A stretch of DNA of 64,000 bases from Catonia carolina (Eukaryota > Arthropoda > Insecta > Hemiptera > Achilidae), in NCBI GenBank assembly GCA_035578175.1, contig JAQMRL010000015.1, positions 20,782,447 to 20,846,446 on the forward strand, read 5' to 3'. Below, in pieces: positions 41,523 to 52,734 of the stretch; the first letter of the stretch is position 1; each line of letters begins with the position of its first letter. The notes below the pieces were generated by a model. That model did no database searches. It saw only the letters and a program-made list of their open reading frames with translations, and was not told the origin of the DNA. A program made the translations under genes and the position numbers.

Positions 41523-41816
41523 GTCTAGGGGGTAGGGGTATGGAATAGGACCTACAGAATCCTGGTTTAATGTTCGTCTGTTAAAAATATTATAAAATAA
41601 AAAAATCAAGTATCTAAACTTGTTTTTAAAACTTAAAGCGTAAATTTTCTTTTCTTTTAAGCCTATCATCAAAAGCACACAATTTGCTAGTTTTTCAAGG
41701 AATAAAAATAAATAAATAAAATGTTGAGGTTCATATTACTTTATTACTAAAGATATTTCTCAAGTATAAAAAATTAACAAGGATATACCATTAAACATTA
41801 ACAAAATGCAATACAT

Positions 41817-41951
41817 TTTTACTTTCTCTTGCCTATATGAATATATAGGAAGGAAAGTATTGTTTTCATGTCGATTTTTCGAAATCGAGTTTTCACCGGA
41901 TCTATACGTTTTCAGACCCCCTGAACCCAAAAAACATGTTTTTAGCGATTG

Positions 41952-42005
<54 letters not shown>

Positions 42006-42685
42006 CGGAAGTGGTAGTTTATTCGTGTAATTTTTCACTTTTTGCGATTTTCTCAAAAACTGGTCCTACGATTTTTTTTAAAATCGCCTGGTTTACTCAA
42101 TTTTTTATTCTCTACAAGATAGGGTAGGCGTCATGTTTGCTGAAATTCTGGGTGAGGCTGTTTTCACGTAAAAACGTTGTTTTTTTAAGATTACAGCTTT
42201 AATATGCATTTTAGCGCAAAACTTTATATAATAAAAGTTGTAGAGAATTGAAAATTCTACAACTTTTATTTCAAACAATTTTTTGTATAACGCTTAGTTT
42301 AGCGGTAATTTGCGATTTTCTGTTTTTTTTTCTCACGAAAATGTGTGAAAAATTGATTTTTTTAAGATTTCGGCCTTAGTATGCATTTTACGACAAAAGT
42401 GTATATAATTTAATTTATAGAAAATTAAAAGATCTACAACTTTTATTTAAAGCATTTTTCTCTACAGAGCCTAGTTTAGAGAGAAAGAGTGATTTTCCGT
42501 ATTTCTAAGCCAAACTGAGGTTGATTTTCATTTTGCATCATTCACTCATGATTAAAATAAGGTTATGTTTTTGAGGTTAGTTTTTTGTTTATTTCTAATA
42601 TTTTATTAATAATGTTAGGTTTATTGTTAATATTTGCATTGGCAAGAGAAAGTTGTGTGAGTGTTTCACACCAGATTTTTAAGTT
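41817..42685 (-). repeat. HINE-B copy
   Basis: From ACTTTCTCTTGCCTATATG to GCAAGAGAAAGTTGTGTGAGTG. The (TG)n tract is at about 41955-42000. The block between the microsatellite and TTCCGGAAGTGG is deleted, otherwise complete. A second, 45-bp copy of the same end (GGCAAGAGAAAGTCGTGTG) lies at 42860-42905. Confidence 0.9.
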
Positions 42686-42859
42686 TTGGTGTACTTTTCA
42701 TTTGCTCCTGCCAACTTAATAATGTCTTTTTTCTCTATTACGTAATTATAAAAGTGAGAAAACGGGAAATTTCAACGTTTTTTTGGGACAACGTGAAAAA
42801 ACGGGACTTTCCCGTTTTTACGGGACGCCTGGTCACCCTACCCACGGACACCCGGTTAT

Positions 42860-42905
42860 TTTCATTGGCAAGAGAAAGTCGTGTGAGTGTTTAACCAGAT
42901 TTTTA
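42860..42905 (-). repeat. HINE-B terminal fragment
   Basis: GGCAAGAGAAAGTCGTGTGAGTGTTTAACC only. It lies just outside the 41211-42840 transposon. Confidence 0.7.
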
Positions 42906-43590
42906 TATTGTAAATGTGTCTACTTGTGTGCGCACCACTTTATACGTTCTTTCTGGGAGCTCCTGGTTTAAAACATTAATTATTGGTGCGGACCACTTAT
43001 AACCTGAGTCTGAATAATAAATTCACACATTAAATCTGTTTTCACAAAGTTTCATCATACCGTTCGTATGTAGCAATGTATTGTAATTTTTGTTGATCAC
43101 ATATACATGTTTCTTCGTTTGTAATATTATTTTACGCCGTCAAGTTGGTATTACTTCATTGAGAACCTCCTTCCAGTAGATTTTTATTTACCTGTATTAT
43201 TATTCTATATACCTCTGTCCTTGTCATTTGTTTACCTTATTCCAGTTCCAGCTTCTACCAGCTCAGTCTGGTTTGTAATTCGCTCACAAACTTTCACTAC
43301 ATTTTTTATTTAAATACATTTATTATCTATCCTTACGTTTTCATGTATTCCGTGATTTATAAACGACCTCGTTATTAAACTTAGTGTGTGTGTGTATTAG
43401 TGTATGTGTTTCTAGTACTTTCGCTTTCTTCACTGGTAAATTATCATCATTTATTTATTTATATAGTAGTTTTACTGTTAGTTAAGTTTGCAGTATTAGA
43501 AATTGTTTGTTTCTGTTAATTTATGTGTTGGTATTTATTAGTATTATTATAATTCCAGGAAGTTCTTAATATCATCACATTATTTCGGAT

Positions 43591-43740
43591 GTGAAGATTA
43601 AGCGTGAGAGTGAGGTCAGAGATTTGAGAGTTGATTTTGATAAGAAATTATTGTGTATGAAATGTGTTGGTGTAATAGTTGTCAGGGCTAGGAGGTATTT
43701 AGGAATACTTCTGTGGGTGACCAGACTTTTTTTTGTATAG
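43591..43740 (+). pseudogene. LINE reverse transcriptase fragment, Jockey/CR1-like
   Basis: A 49-codon plus-strand frame reads SEVRDLRVDFDKKLL, then VRARRYLGILLWVTR. This matches the pattern (VRDLGV-x-DSKL ... ARRxLGFxxR) found after the RT catalytic core in Jockey and CR1-type LINEs. The rest of the element is absent. A short but characteristic match. Confidence 0.5.
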
Positions 43741-44051
43741 TTCAGCCGCTCTAAGTTTGCTCCTACTGTCAACAAACCAAAACCAGCTACTACAGGGTAG
43801 ACGCTAGAGTCCGTGACTTTATGGATGTCGTATTCCTATTAAGATAACTATTTTTTAAATTATAAGTACTTAAAGTACTAAAAACATCAGTCGTGATATG
43901 TTGTAGGCCTAACAATTTCATTTATAAAAATACTTTTAAAAGTATTTTGTTGTTACTTTTTAATCAGCGTGTACACATTTTTACATAATGCGCATGCTCA
44001 GTGACTTCATTATTTGTTTACATTAGGAGCAAACTTAGAGAGGCTGGACTT
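43738..44051. mobile_element. TA-flanked MITE (314 bp)
   Basis: TA at 43736-43737 and 44052-44053. Inverted ends of about 38 bp share CTCTAAGTTTGCTCCTA and AACAAA. Noncoding. It disrupts the end of the LINE fragment at 43591. Confidence 0.75.
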
Positions 44052-44257
44052 TAGTTGTAGTACCTTTGTGAGGCCGTAAAACATTATTATTTAATGTTTC
44101 ATCATTAGTGATAACTGAACAAGAAAAAATATTCAAATTTTTCTAAGCCCTTCCGGGTATCAGAACTGGAACCTTCCGATTGGTATTTCATTGTAATCTT
44201 ATCACTCTAAACCAGTGCGCTCCGAAATCGGGAAACTGTTAATTTATTTCGACAATT

Positions 44258-44519
44258 TGTTTTACCAAGAATTTCAGCCAACACGGCGCCTACCCTATCT
44301 TGTAGAGCATAAAAAATTTAGTAAATCAGGCGATTTTTTAAAAAAAATCGTAGGACCAGTTTTTGAAAAAATCGCTAAAAAGTGAAAAATTACACGAATA
44401 AACTACTACTTCCGGTTGACCGATTTTGATGAAAATGTTCGTGTCGGGTCCGGTAGTGGTATGTAACTTAAGTTTTAAGTTTCAAGTTCGTACGATGTTC
44501 CGTTCTTGAGATATTTTGT

Positions 44520-44557
<38 letters not shown>

Positions 44558-44697
44558 AGACCAATCGCTAAAAACATGTTTTTTGGGTTCAGGGCGTCTG
44601 AAAACTTGTAGATCCGGTGAAAACTCGATTTCGAAAAATCGACATGAAAACAATACTTTCCTTCCTATATATTCATATAGGCAAGAGAAAGTAAAAA
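44258..44697 (+). repeat. HINE-B 3' half
   Basis: From AAGAATTTCAGCCAACACGG through (AC)n (about 44523-44554) and the stem-loop to GGCAAGAGAAAGTAAAAA. Close to consensus. Confidence 0.9.
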
Positions 44698-44785
44698 AAA
44701 GGACAACAGATTATGGGAAAGAGATGAACTGCACTATAATAAAAGCAAACGACTAATAGAAACAATCTGTAAATGTCCTTAACCC

Positions 44786-45112
44786 ACCGGGCTGGTCTAG
44801 AGGTAAAAGTCGTCGCCAGAATCGTCTGCTTAACAGCTGATTTTCGGAGACGAAGGTTCCTGGTTCAAATCCTAGTAAAGGTAGTTAATTTTTTACGGAT
44901 TTTAATTCTAGACAGTGGTTTCCGGTGTACTTTGATGGTTGGGGTTTAATTAACCCTACTCTCTCAGGAATGGTCGGCCTGGGTCTGTACAAGACTACAC
45001 CTCATTTACACGTCATACACATCATCCTCATCTCATTGGGTCATAGGGTTGCTTATTGTTCTAAATTGAACATTGCAACGTACACAAATTAGGAATAAAA
45101 AAATTTAAAAAA
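44786..45112 (+). repeat. SINE-C copy, full length
   Basis: The head CACCGGGCTGGTCTAGAGG, then GGTTCAAATCC, the full body and an ATTAGGAATAAAAAA tail. One of the two most complete copies. Confidence 0.88.
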
Positions 45113-45850
45113 ATTTCCTTGGTCACAGTGACATGTGATTGACAGATGATTGTCAAGTAAACTGGAATGTAAACTATTACAAATTTTAGTCTGGGCGACT
45201 AGACAGTACCGGATGTTGACATTTTTTTAAGGCAATCTTATATTATAATCGTATTCCTATTATGTATGCGCTTTTTGAAGGTTGAAACGCAGTAATCGGA
45301 TATTCTGTCCATATTTCGTACCATGTTTGCATTCATTAAAAACTAATTTAATTTACAAAATTTATGATGAATTACTTTCAGTTTTCTTACGTAAATTTGT
45401 TTTTATCGGAAACGACAACATGTCAAACCTGTTAAAAAGTAATTCATCAAACAGCTGCGATATGTTTTTTCCAATATCTTATCGGGTTTTAGTTTTTTTT
45501 AACTTTTATTTGAAATTTTACTTTCATGCTATTATCGAATGTTATAATAGTGGTCTTCGGGCCGACTCAGTCACTAGCTAGTAGAAAATCACTTTGAATT
45601 GTTAAGTTACAACTGTTATGTTAGCTATTTTGTACGGTGACCAGTTGATAGTTATACATGAACAAATATCAGTAGGTGTCTTTTAAAATTTTCACCTAGA
45701 GAAAAATATAGCTGTACGAAGCAATTTATTAAAGTGGTTGGAAGCAATTTATTTATTTAAGTGGTTGTTTAAAAGTGAAACAGTTTTCCTTGTTTTAAAA
45801 TAAAGGCCAAAAAATGTATCGTGTAGGCTAGTATGAAAAAATATATTATC
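45113..45850. other. No feature recognised; one unassigned 99-codon frame
   Basis: The plus-strand frame 45282-45581 has no motif I know and ordinary AT-driven residue use (Phe, Leu, Ser, Asn). Treated as chance. Confidence 0.35.
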
Positions 45851-45852
45851 AG

Positions 45853-45998
45853 ACGCCTCCATGGCCTAGTGGGTAGCGTGCGACACTGCAAACCGTAGGT
45901 CCCGGGTTCAATTCCCGAACAGGATCTGGAACTTTATTACAAGTTCAAAACCACCGTTCTTACTTTATCCAAAGTAGTCCTTTATACTACCGTTTTCT
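45853..45998 (+). repeat. tRNA-derived SINE (group E)
   Basis: The head GCCTCCATGGCCTAGTGGGT contains box A. GGGTTCAATTCCCG is box B with a pairing T-stem. The loop ACTGCAAA carries a GCA (Cys-type) anticodon position. The ends do not form an acceptor stem, so a functional tRNA is unlikely. Confidence 0.65.
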
Positions 45999-46262
45999 TC
46001 TTCTTTTATATGTACCGGGTTTCCCATGGAATTGGAACCGTAGGGAAATAGCATTGATTTTCATTAGTTTGTTAATATTTTCTTCCCACGAATAAATGAC
46101 CACTTCTTATAGTCAGGATCATTAGAAAATAATTAATACACTAAAGTTTACAATTACAAATATTTATTACAACTAAAAGCTTTACAAAATAAATAATAAA
46201 CTAATTATAATAAAGTAATACCATAAATAACTTAATAATTTACTTAAAATAAATAAATAAAT

Positions 46263-46705
46263 AAGAAGTATATGAAGCAATTGAGCCTTTAACCAGTATC
46301 ATCAGGAAAAAAAGGATATCCTTCCTGGGACATATATTGAGAATGGAGGATACAAGATTACTAAGAAGGATGACTGAGTTTTTCTGGCAAAAGAAGATGA
46401 CACCAAACTGGATAAAGGAAGTCAAAAAGGATATGGAGGAACTAAACATCACAATAGCTGACCTCAAAACTAAGTCAGGGAGCTACAGGACATACAAACA
46501 GCGATCGGTTAAATTTAGGGAACAAATGAGGGTCAGGAAAGCCATGGTGATTTCGGACGCTGAGAGACTGAGAAGATCCGAAACATTGAAGAATTATTGG
46601 CGAAGAAGAGGAGAAGTACGGGAACGACAACTGCGAAGGCGTTTGGGTGGAACATCTGAAAGAGCTAGACGTTGAAAGATTGAACTTAAGTGGTCCTTTG
46701 TGGCC
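46263..46705 (+). pseudogene. RTE-type LINE 3'-end relic with long flanking repeats
   Basis: The frame 46337-46675 reads, with upstream codons, GHILRMEDTRLLRRM, NWIKEVKKDMEELNIT, then a basic tail ending RRLGGTSERARR. This is the style of the last domain of RTE-like ORFs. The 3' region ends TTGTGGCCGTAG and (AAAT)n. A direct repeat of about 47 bp (TAAAGTAATACCATAAATAA...) flanks both sides (46209-46256, 46725-46772), with a third decayed copy at about 46790-46830. Either the target duplication is very long or it landed in a tandem repeat. Confidence 0.65.
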
Positions 46706-47279
46706 GTAGAAAAAATAAATAAATAAATAAAGTAATACCATAAATAACTTAATAATTTACTTAAAATAAATAATAAACTAGTTATAATAGAGTAACGCAA
46801 TAAATAACTTCAATAATTTACTTAGTACTACTTACAATAGTTATACACAAAGCACATACACAAAAAGATAGTATAACAATACCTCGGAACCGTTAACCTG
46901 ATATAACGCCCCGATAGCACCCAATAAACACTGGTCGAGAAATCAAACGGATACTAACTCACTGACCGCCTTGGGGGTCTCTTTATATAGTGAATCAAAA
47001 AAGAATCTTCCCGAAAGACACCGAAATTCGATGTAAAAGTTCTTTCTAGAGAAGTCTTATTTAATGTAAACAGGTAATCAATCGACCCTTCATAAATAGG
47101 TATACAACAAAGACCTTATCATATACAATAGCGTAGTCCTTTTAAATAATTTTTATGAATAGGTATCCTTTTATACCTAACCCTATTGTTACTTTTTCAC
47201 TCTATTATCTACTCTTTACCATTTTACTAGAAATTTCGCGAACCATGCCCTTCTTCGATATTATCACAGTATATACTCT

Positions 47280-47516
47280 CCTCCCTGCAAATGATACCTT
47301 CACTTCATTCACCACAGAGTCTGGCTGTATAATGAAATTCATTACTCTCACAGGAGATAACTGTGACTTGTGTCTTTTACATCTCCACCTCTTCTGTTGT
47401 TAAATGCTTTCGTCATATAATTAGCTGACCATGTAATAAGAAACAGAACTATTTTTGTAGCCCTGAAAATAGCAGATCGAGTGCAAATAATTTAACACTC
47501 CATTTGCTCGTTACAA
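47280..47516 (-). repeat. SINE-A copy 11, 3' truncated
   Basis: Covers the head-proximal ~235 bp, from CTCCCTGCAAATGATACC to CACTCCATTTGCTCGTTAC. Confidence 0.82.
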
Positions 47517-48374
47517 GTATGTAGATTCTATTCATTTTAAAATTTAATTTTAAATAATAAATGGCGTTACGTCTTTAACATCAATCGTAGTTTTTTTGAC
47601 TGTAAAAGAATTTTCATGTACAACAAAAATAAAACAGCGGATGGGTGGAAGTAAAAAATAACATGACCTACTGTAAGAGATGGTAAAAACCAGGTCTTCA
47701 ATAGAAACTTCCAGAATTATCCAATTCATCAAGAAAGAATAATGTTGTACATATAGACAGCCTGTAATTTTTGCGTTCTTAATTATGATTTTCTTTGCAA
47801 ATCTTAATTTAATTTCTATACAACCTTTCGTGACGTCATAAGAAGAAATCCTTGTACTATATTATACAATATATATTCTAAATTACTGTATTTAATACAA
47901 CTGTAGATAAAACTGTATTATTCTTTACGTTATATATTGCATAAACTTGTGTAATCTGTTATATTATTTCAACTTTTGAGATTTGTTTTTAATAATTTTT
48001 CATTGAAATTCATGTAGACGATATCAAAGGTCGGTGAAACCAAAAGAAAATTTTTTTCACAGTAATAACTGTTTTTTTTTTACATTTAATTACAATGAAA
48101 ATTGACCAACGTTTATTTGCTATACATTATTCAGTAAAGAAGAAATTAAATCATGGAAAAGGTTCGGTACCTGGATTTTAATTTAGGCTATATTCACATT
48201 TTATGGCCCCGTGAAGCCAAAAAGTATTGTATACTTGTTAAAATATACCGATAATTTTTTTTAAAAAAGCCTGAACTTGTTTACCTGACAGTTTATCAGT
48301 TATTTTTAATTTTATTTTTTGTAAACCTCTTCAAAATCAGTTTTTTTAAATTAAAAATTTGTTTGATAAATATA
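47517..48374. other. AT-rich interval, no feature recognised
   Basis: No frames, terminal repeats or family matches. Confidence 0.4.
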
Positions 48375-49324
48375 GGGTGATTCAAAAAGAGCGCCGGTTT
48401 TGATATATCAAATTAAGAGATTTATTTTATTGAAAAACTGAAAATAAATACATCAACAAGTTCATCTTACCTTCCGATTTCATGTATGAAAAATGATATC
48501 ATGCATGTGTCCTCCTCTACTGCGCTGGCACGCATCAACTCTGTCCATGAAATTGGATATTACTGCACGACAAGTTTCGACTTCCATTTGCCCGATACCC
48601 CGTCGAATTTCCTCCTTCAAGTCATTGATGTTTCGGGGTTTATTGGCATTCAACAATGACTTCAGATGACCCCAAAGATGAAAGTCACAAGGCGTCAAGT
48701 CACACGACCTTGGTGGCCATTGATGGTCGGAATTACGAGAAATGATGCGATCCTGGAACCGTTCACGGAGCAACAACATTGTTTCTCGTGCAGCAACTGA
48801 ATTTTATACGGATGATATTGGAGATCGTACCGAAGAATTCTCCGTACAGAAGAACATCGTAAACCCAATTGTTGAGAACGGCGACGTATTGATTTTGCTG
48901 GGCTAACAGCCACACTGTCACGAACCAACGCAACGTTCTGCTCAGTTCGGCCAGAACGACGACGTCCAGAACTTTTAAGGTCGACTGTTGAACCCGTCTC
49001 AAAAAACTTTTTTATGAGCCTGCGAACTGTTGATTCATTCGGTGCTTCATTACGTCCTAGAGTACCGCGAAGTCGCCTGACAGTAGCCGCATAACTCTCT
49101 CCACTCTGGTAAAATGTTTTGACGATTAACACTCGTTGTGCAATAGTAAACTTCTCCATGGTTAGACACAGACTGCGAGAGTACTACACTGCGAACAAGA
49201 GAAACTACAACTGAATCGTCAATCGGAATGTTCTCCGAAATAGAAATGAGGTCTAACAATGTTGCCAACCGATAAACAAAAATTTACCAGCCGTTTAAAA
49301 ACCGGCGCTCTTTTTGAATCACCC
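48375..49324 (-). mobile_element. Tc1/mariner-type element (950 bp), internally deleted
   Basis: Perfect 27-bp inverted repeats (GGGTGATTCAAAAAGAGC...) at 48375-48401 and 49298-49324. TA-like flanks are two bases out on each side. Intact ends plus a deleted gene make it a non-autonomous derivative that could be moved in trans. Confidence 0.9.
48480..49159 (-). pseudogene. Transposase with central deletion removing two catalytic residues
   Basis: The N-terminal frame from ATG 49159 (MEKFTIAQRVLIVKTFYQSG) contains both HTH parts and runs to YKIQLLHEK at about 48780. It then continues in another frame as RERFQDRIISRNSD and RSCDLTPCDFHLWG (third catalytic Asp), ending SRGGHMHDIIF. The region with the first Asp and the DGATxH motif is gone, and the join shifts frame. 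Of the relatives it is closest in layout to the protein at 310-1359. Confidence 0.9.
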
Positions 49325-49424
49325 GTTAGTTTAGGAGCACCCAAGGAAAGTTAGGTGTTGTTATAATAAAAAAAGTATTTTTATATTCTACTTTTTACTT
49401 TCCCTTGCCCTGTATTAATATATA

Positions 49425-49540
49425 GGGTGATTCTAAATTATGGTATAATAATTTTTCAGATGATTGTAGAGCTAAAAATAAGAAAAATGTTCATATACAC
49501 ATATGTCCGCTAATGCTTCATTAGCGAGCTGCAGGTAGCG
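49425..49540 (+). repeat. Unassigned transposon-like end
   Basis: TATAGGGTGATTCTAAATTATGG at about 49423 resembles transposon ends, and AGCGAGCTGCAGG follows at about 49523. No partner end was found. Confidence 0.3.
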
Positions 49541-49989
49541 AACAATTTCGCCCCAATTTCAGTTCCTCTGGTGAAATACAGTGATACTGAATTTTTGGGG
49601 GCTACTTTTTGCGGCGAATATGGTGAAATTTCAGTGGGAAGTGCCTCCCAGTTAACCGAATTATATTTCTCGATTTTAAGTCCAATTGTTTCAATTCCGT
49701 CAAAATATGTTTCTTCACGTCAGTCGGCGGTCTAGATGAAGCCCTTATTGTAATATTGTAAGCCCACCGAATTGTGACCGTTATTTATTTGGTGGAAGTA
49801 AGGAAATTTTACAAAGGGGATGTAAGGGTAAAAATACAAGCTGAAGCTCTTGAAAACTCGGTTGGTGGTCAGCATACTGGTGGAACCGTATACAGTTCTG
49901 AATTTTTCCAGTTTTTCACTCACGTCATCATCTTTGTCATTGGAAATCTTGGATCTTAAATATTTAAAATCTCGAACTTGTTCTATTTA

Positions 49990-50209
49990 CAATAAGTGGA
50001 TAGCGGAAACAATAAATATTGTATCTTGGAATGTCAGGGGGCTGGCTTCTAAGGAGGTGGAACTAGCAAGGATTTTAAATATCCTGCGATAAAGTAAGAT
50101 TTGTAAGGTGTTACTTCTGATAGGTGCTTTATATGGCATGGAAGGATGGACTTTGAAGGTGGCTTTTATGAACAACTTAGAAGCCTTCGAAATTTGGACG
50201 TATCGCTAA
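49990..50209 (+). pseudogene. RTE-like LINE with internal deletion (endonuclease start fused to RT end)
   Basis: INIVSWNVRGLASKEVELARIL is the beginning of an APE-type endonuclease domain (the WNVRGL motif). A stop follows. Within 30 codons the same reading direction gives ALYGMEGWTLKVAFMNNLEAFEIWTYR, the RT thumb region that normally lies about 600 residues later. A large internal deletion is the simplest explanation. Confidence 0.65.
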
Positions 50210-50689
50210 GTAAACTAAGAACAGAAAAATCCTGTTCCAATTCATGGCTATTCATAACCCATTGTAAACGCTAATGATCAATCATTTAATAAAATTTCAA
50301 ATGTACTTTGAAAAAAAACTGTAAAATTATTGACCATTTCTCCAAAGATTTCTCTCGTAACTGTATCAAGTTATATTTTTTTAGCCACTAAAAACTATAG
50401 GCTAATATGATAATAATCATGAAAGTGGATCTGATTATAGATTTATTATAATGCATCCAACGGCGTTAATAGTGTTTTTATCAGATGATAGGATAATTTC
50501 GATGAAAGAGAGAGTTTCAGTTTAGTTCATCATTCAGCGGGGGGAATATGAACGATGCATTCATTGGAAGTTCTCATACTGTGTCTGTAGTAAAGGGAAA
50601 TCATCTTAAAACCGATCTTGTACAGCCCACACGTATTTGAAGCTTGTAACAGATTAGAATAGTAGATTAATTTGCAGTCGGTACGAAAT

Positions 50690-51330
50690 TTTATTTTCTC
50701 TTGCCTTATATGAATGTATAGGGAAGAAAAATATTAATTTCTTGTCGATTTTTCACCGGATATACACGTTTTCAGGCCCACTGATCCAAAAAAACATTTT
50801 TTAGTGTTTGGTCTGTGTGTATGTAACAGTAACACGATTTTGTACAATAAACAATTTATTCCGATAACTATTTCTGAAATATCACTGTTATAGTATTACA
50901 GTATGAATGAAACCATGTTTTAAGCCCTATTGTCGATTTTTTACCGGACATAGTACACGTTTTCAGGCCCACTGAATCCAAAAAAACATGTTTTTAGTGT
51001 TTGGTCTGTGTGTATGTAACAATAACACGATTTCGTACAATAAACAATTTTTTTTATTTTATTTAACGTCGCATCAACTACTGTGGTCATTAGTGACGGC
51101 GTTGGGTTGTAACTGTGAATGATGAAATGATTTTTTGTAACGTATGATAATGCCGTGCCTGAGTGGGATTCGAACCCAAGACCGCATGATGAGAGACGAG
51201 CACGTTACGAACTACGCCAATGCGGCCGGCAATAAACAATTTATTCCGATAAATATTTCTGGAACATCACTTTATTGTATTATTGTATGTATGAAACCAT
51301 GTTATTAGCCCTATTGGTATGTGAAGTTTT
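50690..51330 (-). repeat. HINE-B-related tandem pair split by SINE-D
   Basis: Two successive ~190-250 bp modules, each with GTCGATTTTT, CACCGGA-type, CACGTTTTCAGGCCCACTGA, TGTTTGGTCTGTGTGTATGTAACA and ACAATAAACAATTT blocks (about 50735-50935 and 50930-51310). The second is interrupted at 51051-51230. Confidence 0.72.
51051..51230 (-). repeat. SINE-D copy, complete, with target duplication
   Basis: AATAAACAATTT at 51039-51050 and 51231-51242 delimits exactly 180 bp. On the minus strand it reads GCCGGCCGCATTGGCGTAG (box A inside), GGGTTCGAATCCC (box B), a short body and a GATGCGACGTTAAATAAA tail. The best-defined SINE-D here. Confidence 0.95.
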
Positions 51331-51339
51331 AGTTCGTAT

Positions 51340-52272
51340 TAAAAAAAAATCTGGTGTGAAACACTCACACAACTTTCTCTTGCCAATGCAAATAATTAAC
51401 AATAAACCTAACATTATTAATAAAACTTTAGAAATAAACAAAAAACTAACCTCAAAAACATAACCTAATTTTAATCATGAGTGAAAGACGCAAAATGAAA
51501 ATCAACCCCAGTTTGGCTTAAAAATACGGAAAATCACTCTTTCACGCTAAATTAGGCTCTGTAGAGAAAAATGCTTTAAATAAAAGTGGTAGATCTTTTA
51601 ATTTCCTATAAATTTGATTATATACACTTTTGTCGTGAAATGCATTCTAAGGCCGAAATCTTAAAAAAATCACACGTTTTTTTGAGAAGAAACAGAAAAT
51701 TGCTAATTACTGCTAAACTAAGCGTTATACAAAAAAAATGTTTAAATTAAAGTTGTTGAATTTTAAATTCTCTACAACTTTTGTTATATAAATTTTTGCG
51801 CTAAAATGCATATTAAAGCCGTAATCTTAAAAAAAGTATTTTTTTACGTGAAATCAGCCTCACAAAGAATTTCAGCAAACATGTCGCCTACCCTATCTTG
51901 TAGAGAATAAAAATTGAGTAAACCAGGTGATTTAAAAAAAAATTGTAGGACCAGTTTTTGAGAAAATCGCAAAAAAGTGAAAAATTATACGAATAAACTA
52001 CTACTTTCGGTTGACCGATTTTAATGAAAATGTTCGTGTCGAGTCCGGTAGTGGTATGTAACTTAAGTTTCAAGTTTGAAGTTTGTAAGATGTTCCATTC
52101 TTGAGATATTCTGTTCACACACACACACACACACACAGACCAATCGCTAAAAACATGTTTTTTGGGTTCAGGGGGTCTGAAAACGTGTAGATCAGGTGAA
52201 AACTCGATTTATAAAAATCGACATGAAAATAATACTTTCCTTCCTATATATTCATCTAGGCAAGAGAAAGTA
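51340..52272 (+). repeat. HINE-B copy, full length
   Basis: TCTGGTGTGAAACACTCACAC to GGCAAGAGAAAGT, with ACTTTCTCTTGCC near the 5' end, (AC)n at about 52112-52136 and the 3' stem-loop (one arm changed: ATTCATCTAGG). Confidence 0.93.
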
Positions 52273-52373
52273 TTATATTAAACTAAATGAACCCTCCATT
52301 GAAACTTTTTACACCCCAATTGGTACATGATGCGATGTTGACAGTCAAGGTTTCTCGACTTTAGTAGTATTAT

Positions 52374-52680
52374 ATTGGTGGTTATTTTTAATATTGTCAT
52401 CTATTATTTTTTTGTGTCTATTCGTCCATCTCACCCAAATGTCTGAAACTACAAGAGATAGCAACAAACGGTTTTCGGATTCGTAATTTATACAAAAATT
52501 TAGTGGGCCTGGAGTAGCGGGTTTGGAGTTCCATTTTCGACCGGAAGTCAAGAAATCAAAGTCGGAATTTGGAAACAAAAATGGTGTCATTAGATTCCTA
52601 TTAAAGAGTAGATACAGAAATCACTAATGGTTTTTGCCAATAATCAAAGGTAAGCCTTTTTAATAAAAATTGCCACCAAT
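52374..52680. mobile_element. Repeat-G MITE, complete (307 bp)
   Basis: 17-bp inverted repeats ATTGGTGGTTATTTTTA (52374) and its near-complement ending TGCCACCAAT (52680), two mismatches. It shares the internal CAACAAACGGTTTTCGG and CGACCGGAAGT blocks with 15935-16170. Target duplication unclear. Confidence 0.75.
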
Positions 52681-52734
52681 CATAAAACGCGTCGTCTCAT
52701 GATAGGGATTTTTTTATCTATTTAAATAAAATTG

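Larger units (their letters stand above)
41211..42840. mobile_element. DNA transposon shell with TAGGGTGACCAG ends, hosting two later insertions
   Basis: TAGGGTGACCAG at 41216-41227 is inverted at 42829-42840, followed on both sides by ACGGGAC-type sequence. The 8-bp repeat CCCACGGA at 41203-41210 and 42841-42848 is the likely target duplication. Closing the site would restore the palindrome ACCGGGTGTCC-CAC-GGACACCCGGT. A hAT MITE (41290-41522) and a HINE-B (41817-42685) are nested within. No coding sequence remains. Confidence 0.72.

Noticed and set aside
45282..45581. 99-codon open frame
   Set aside because: No recognisable motif, AT-driven residue use, and no splice or promoter context.
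46337..46675. A stand-alone basic DNA-binding protein gene
   Set aside because: The upstream codons and the related relic at 62.9 kb show it is the C-terminal tail of an RTE-type LINE ORF.
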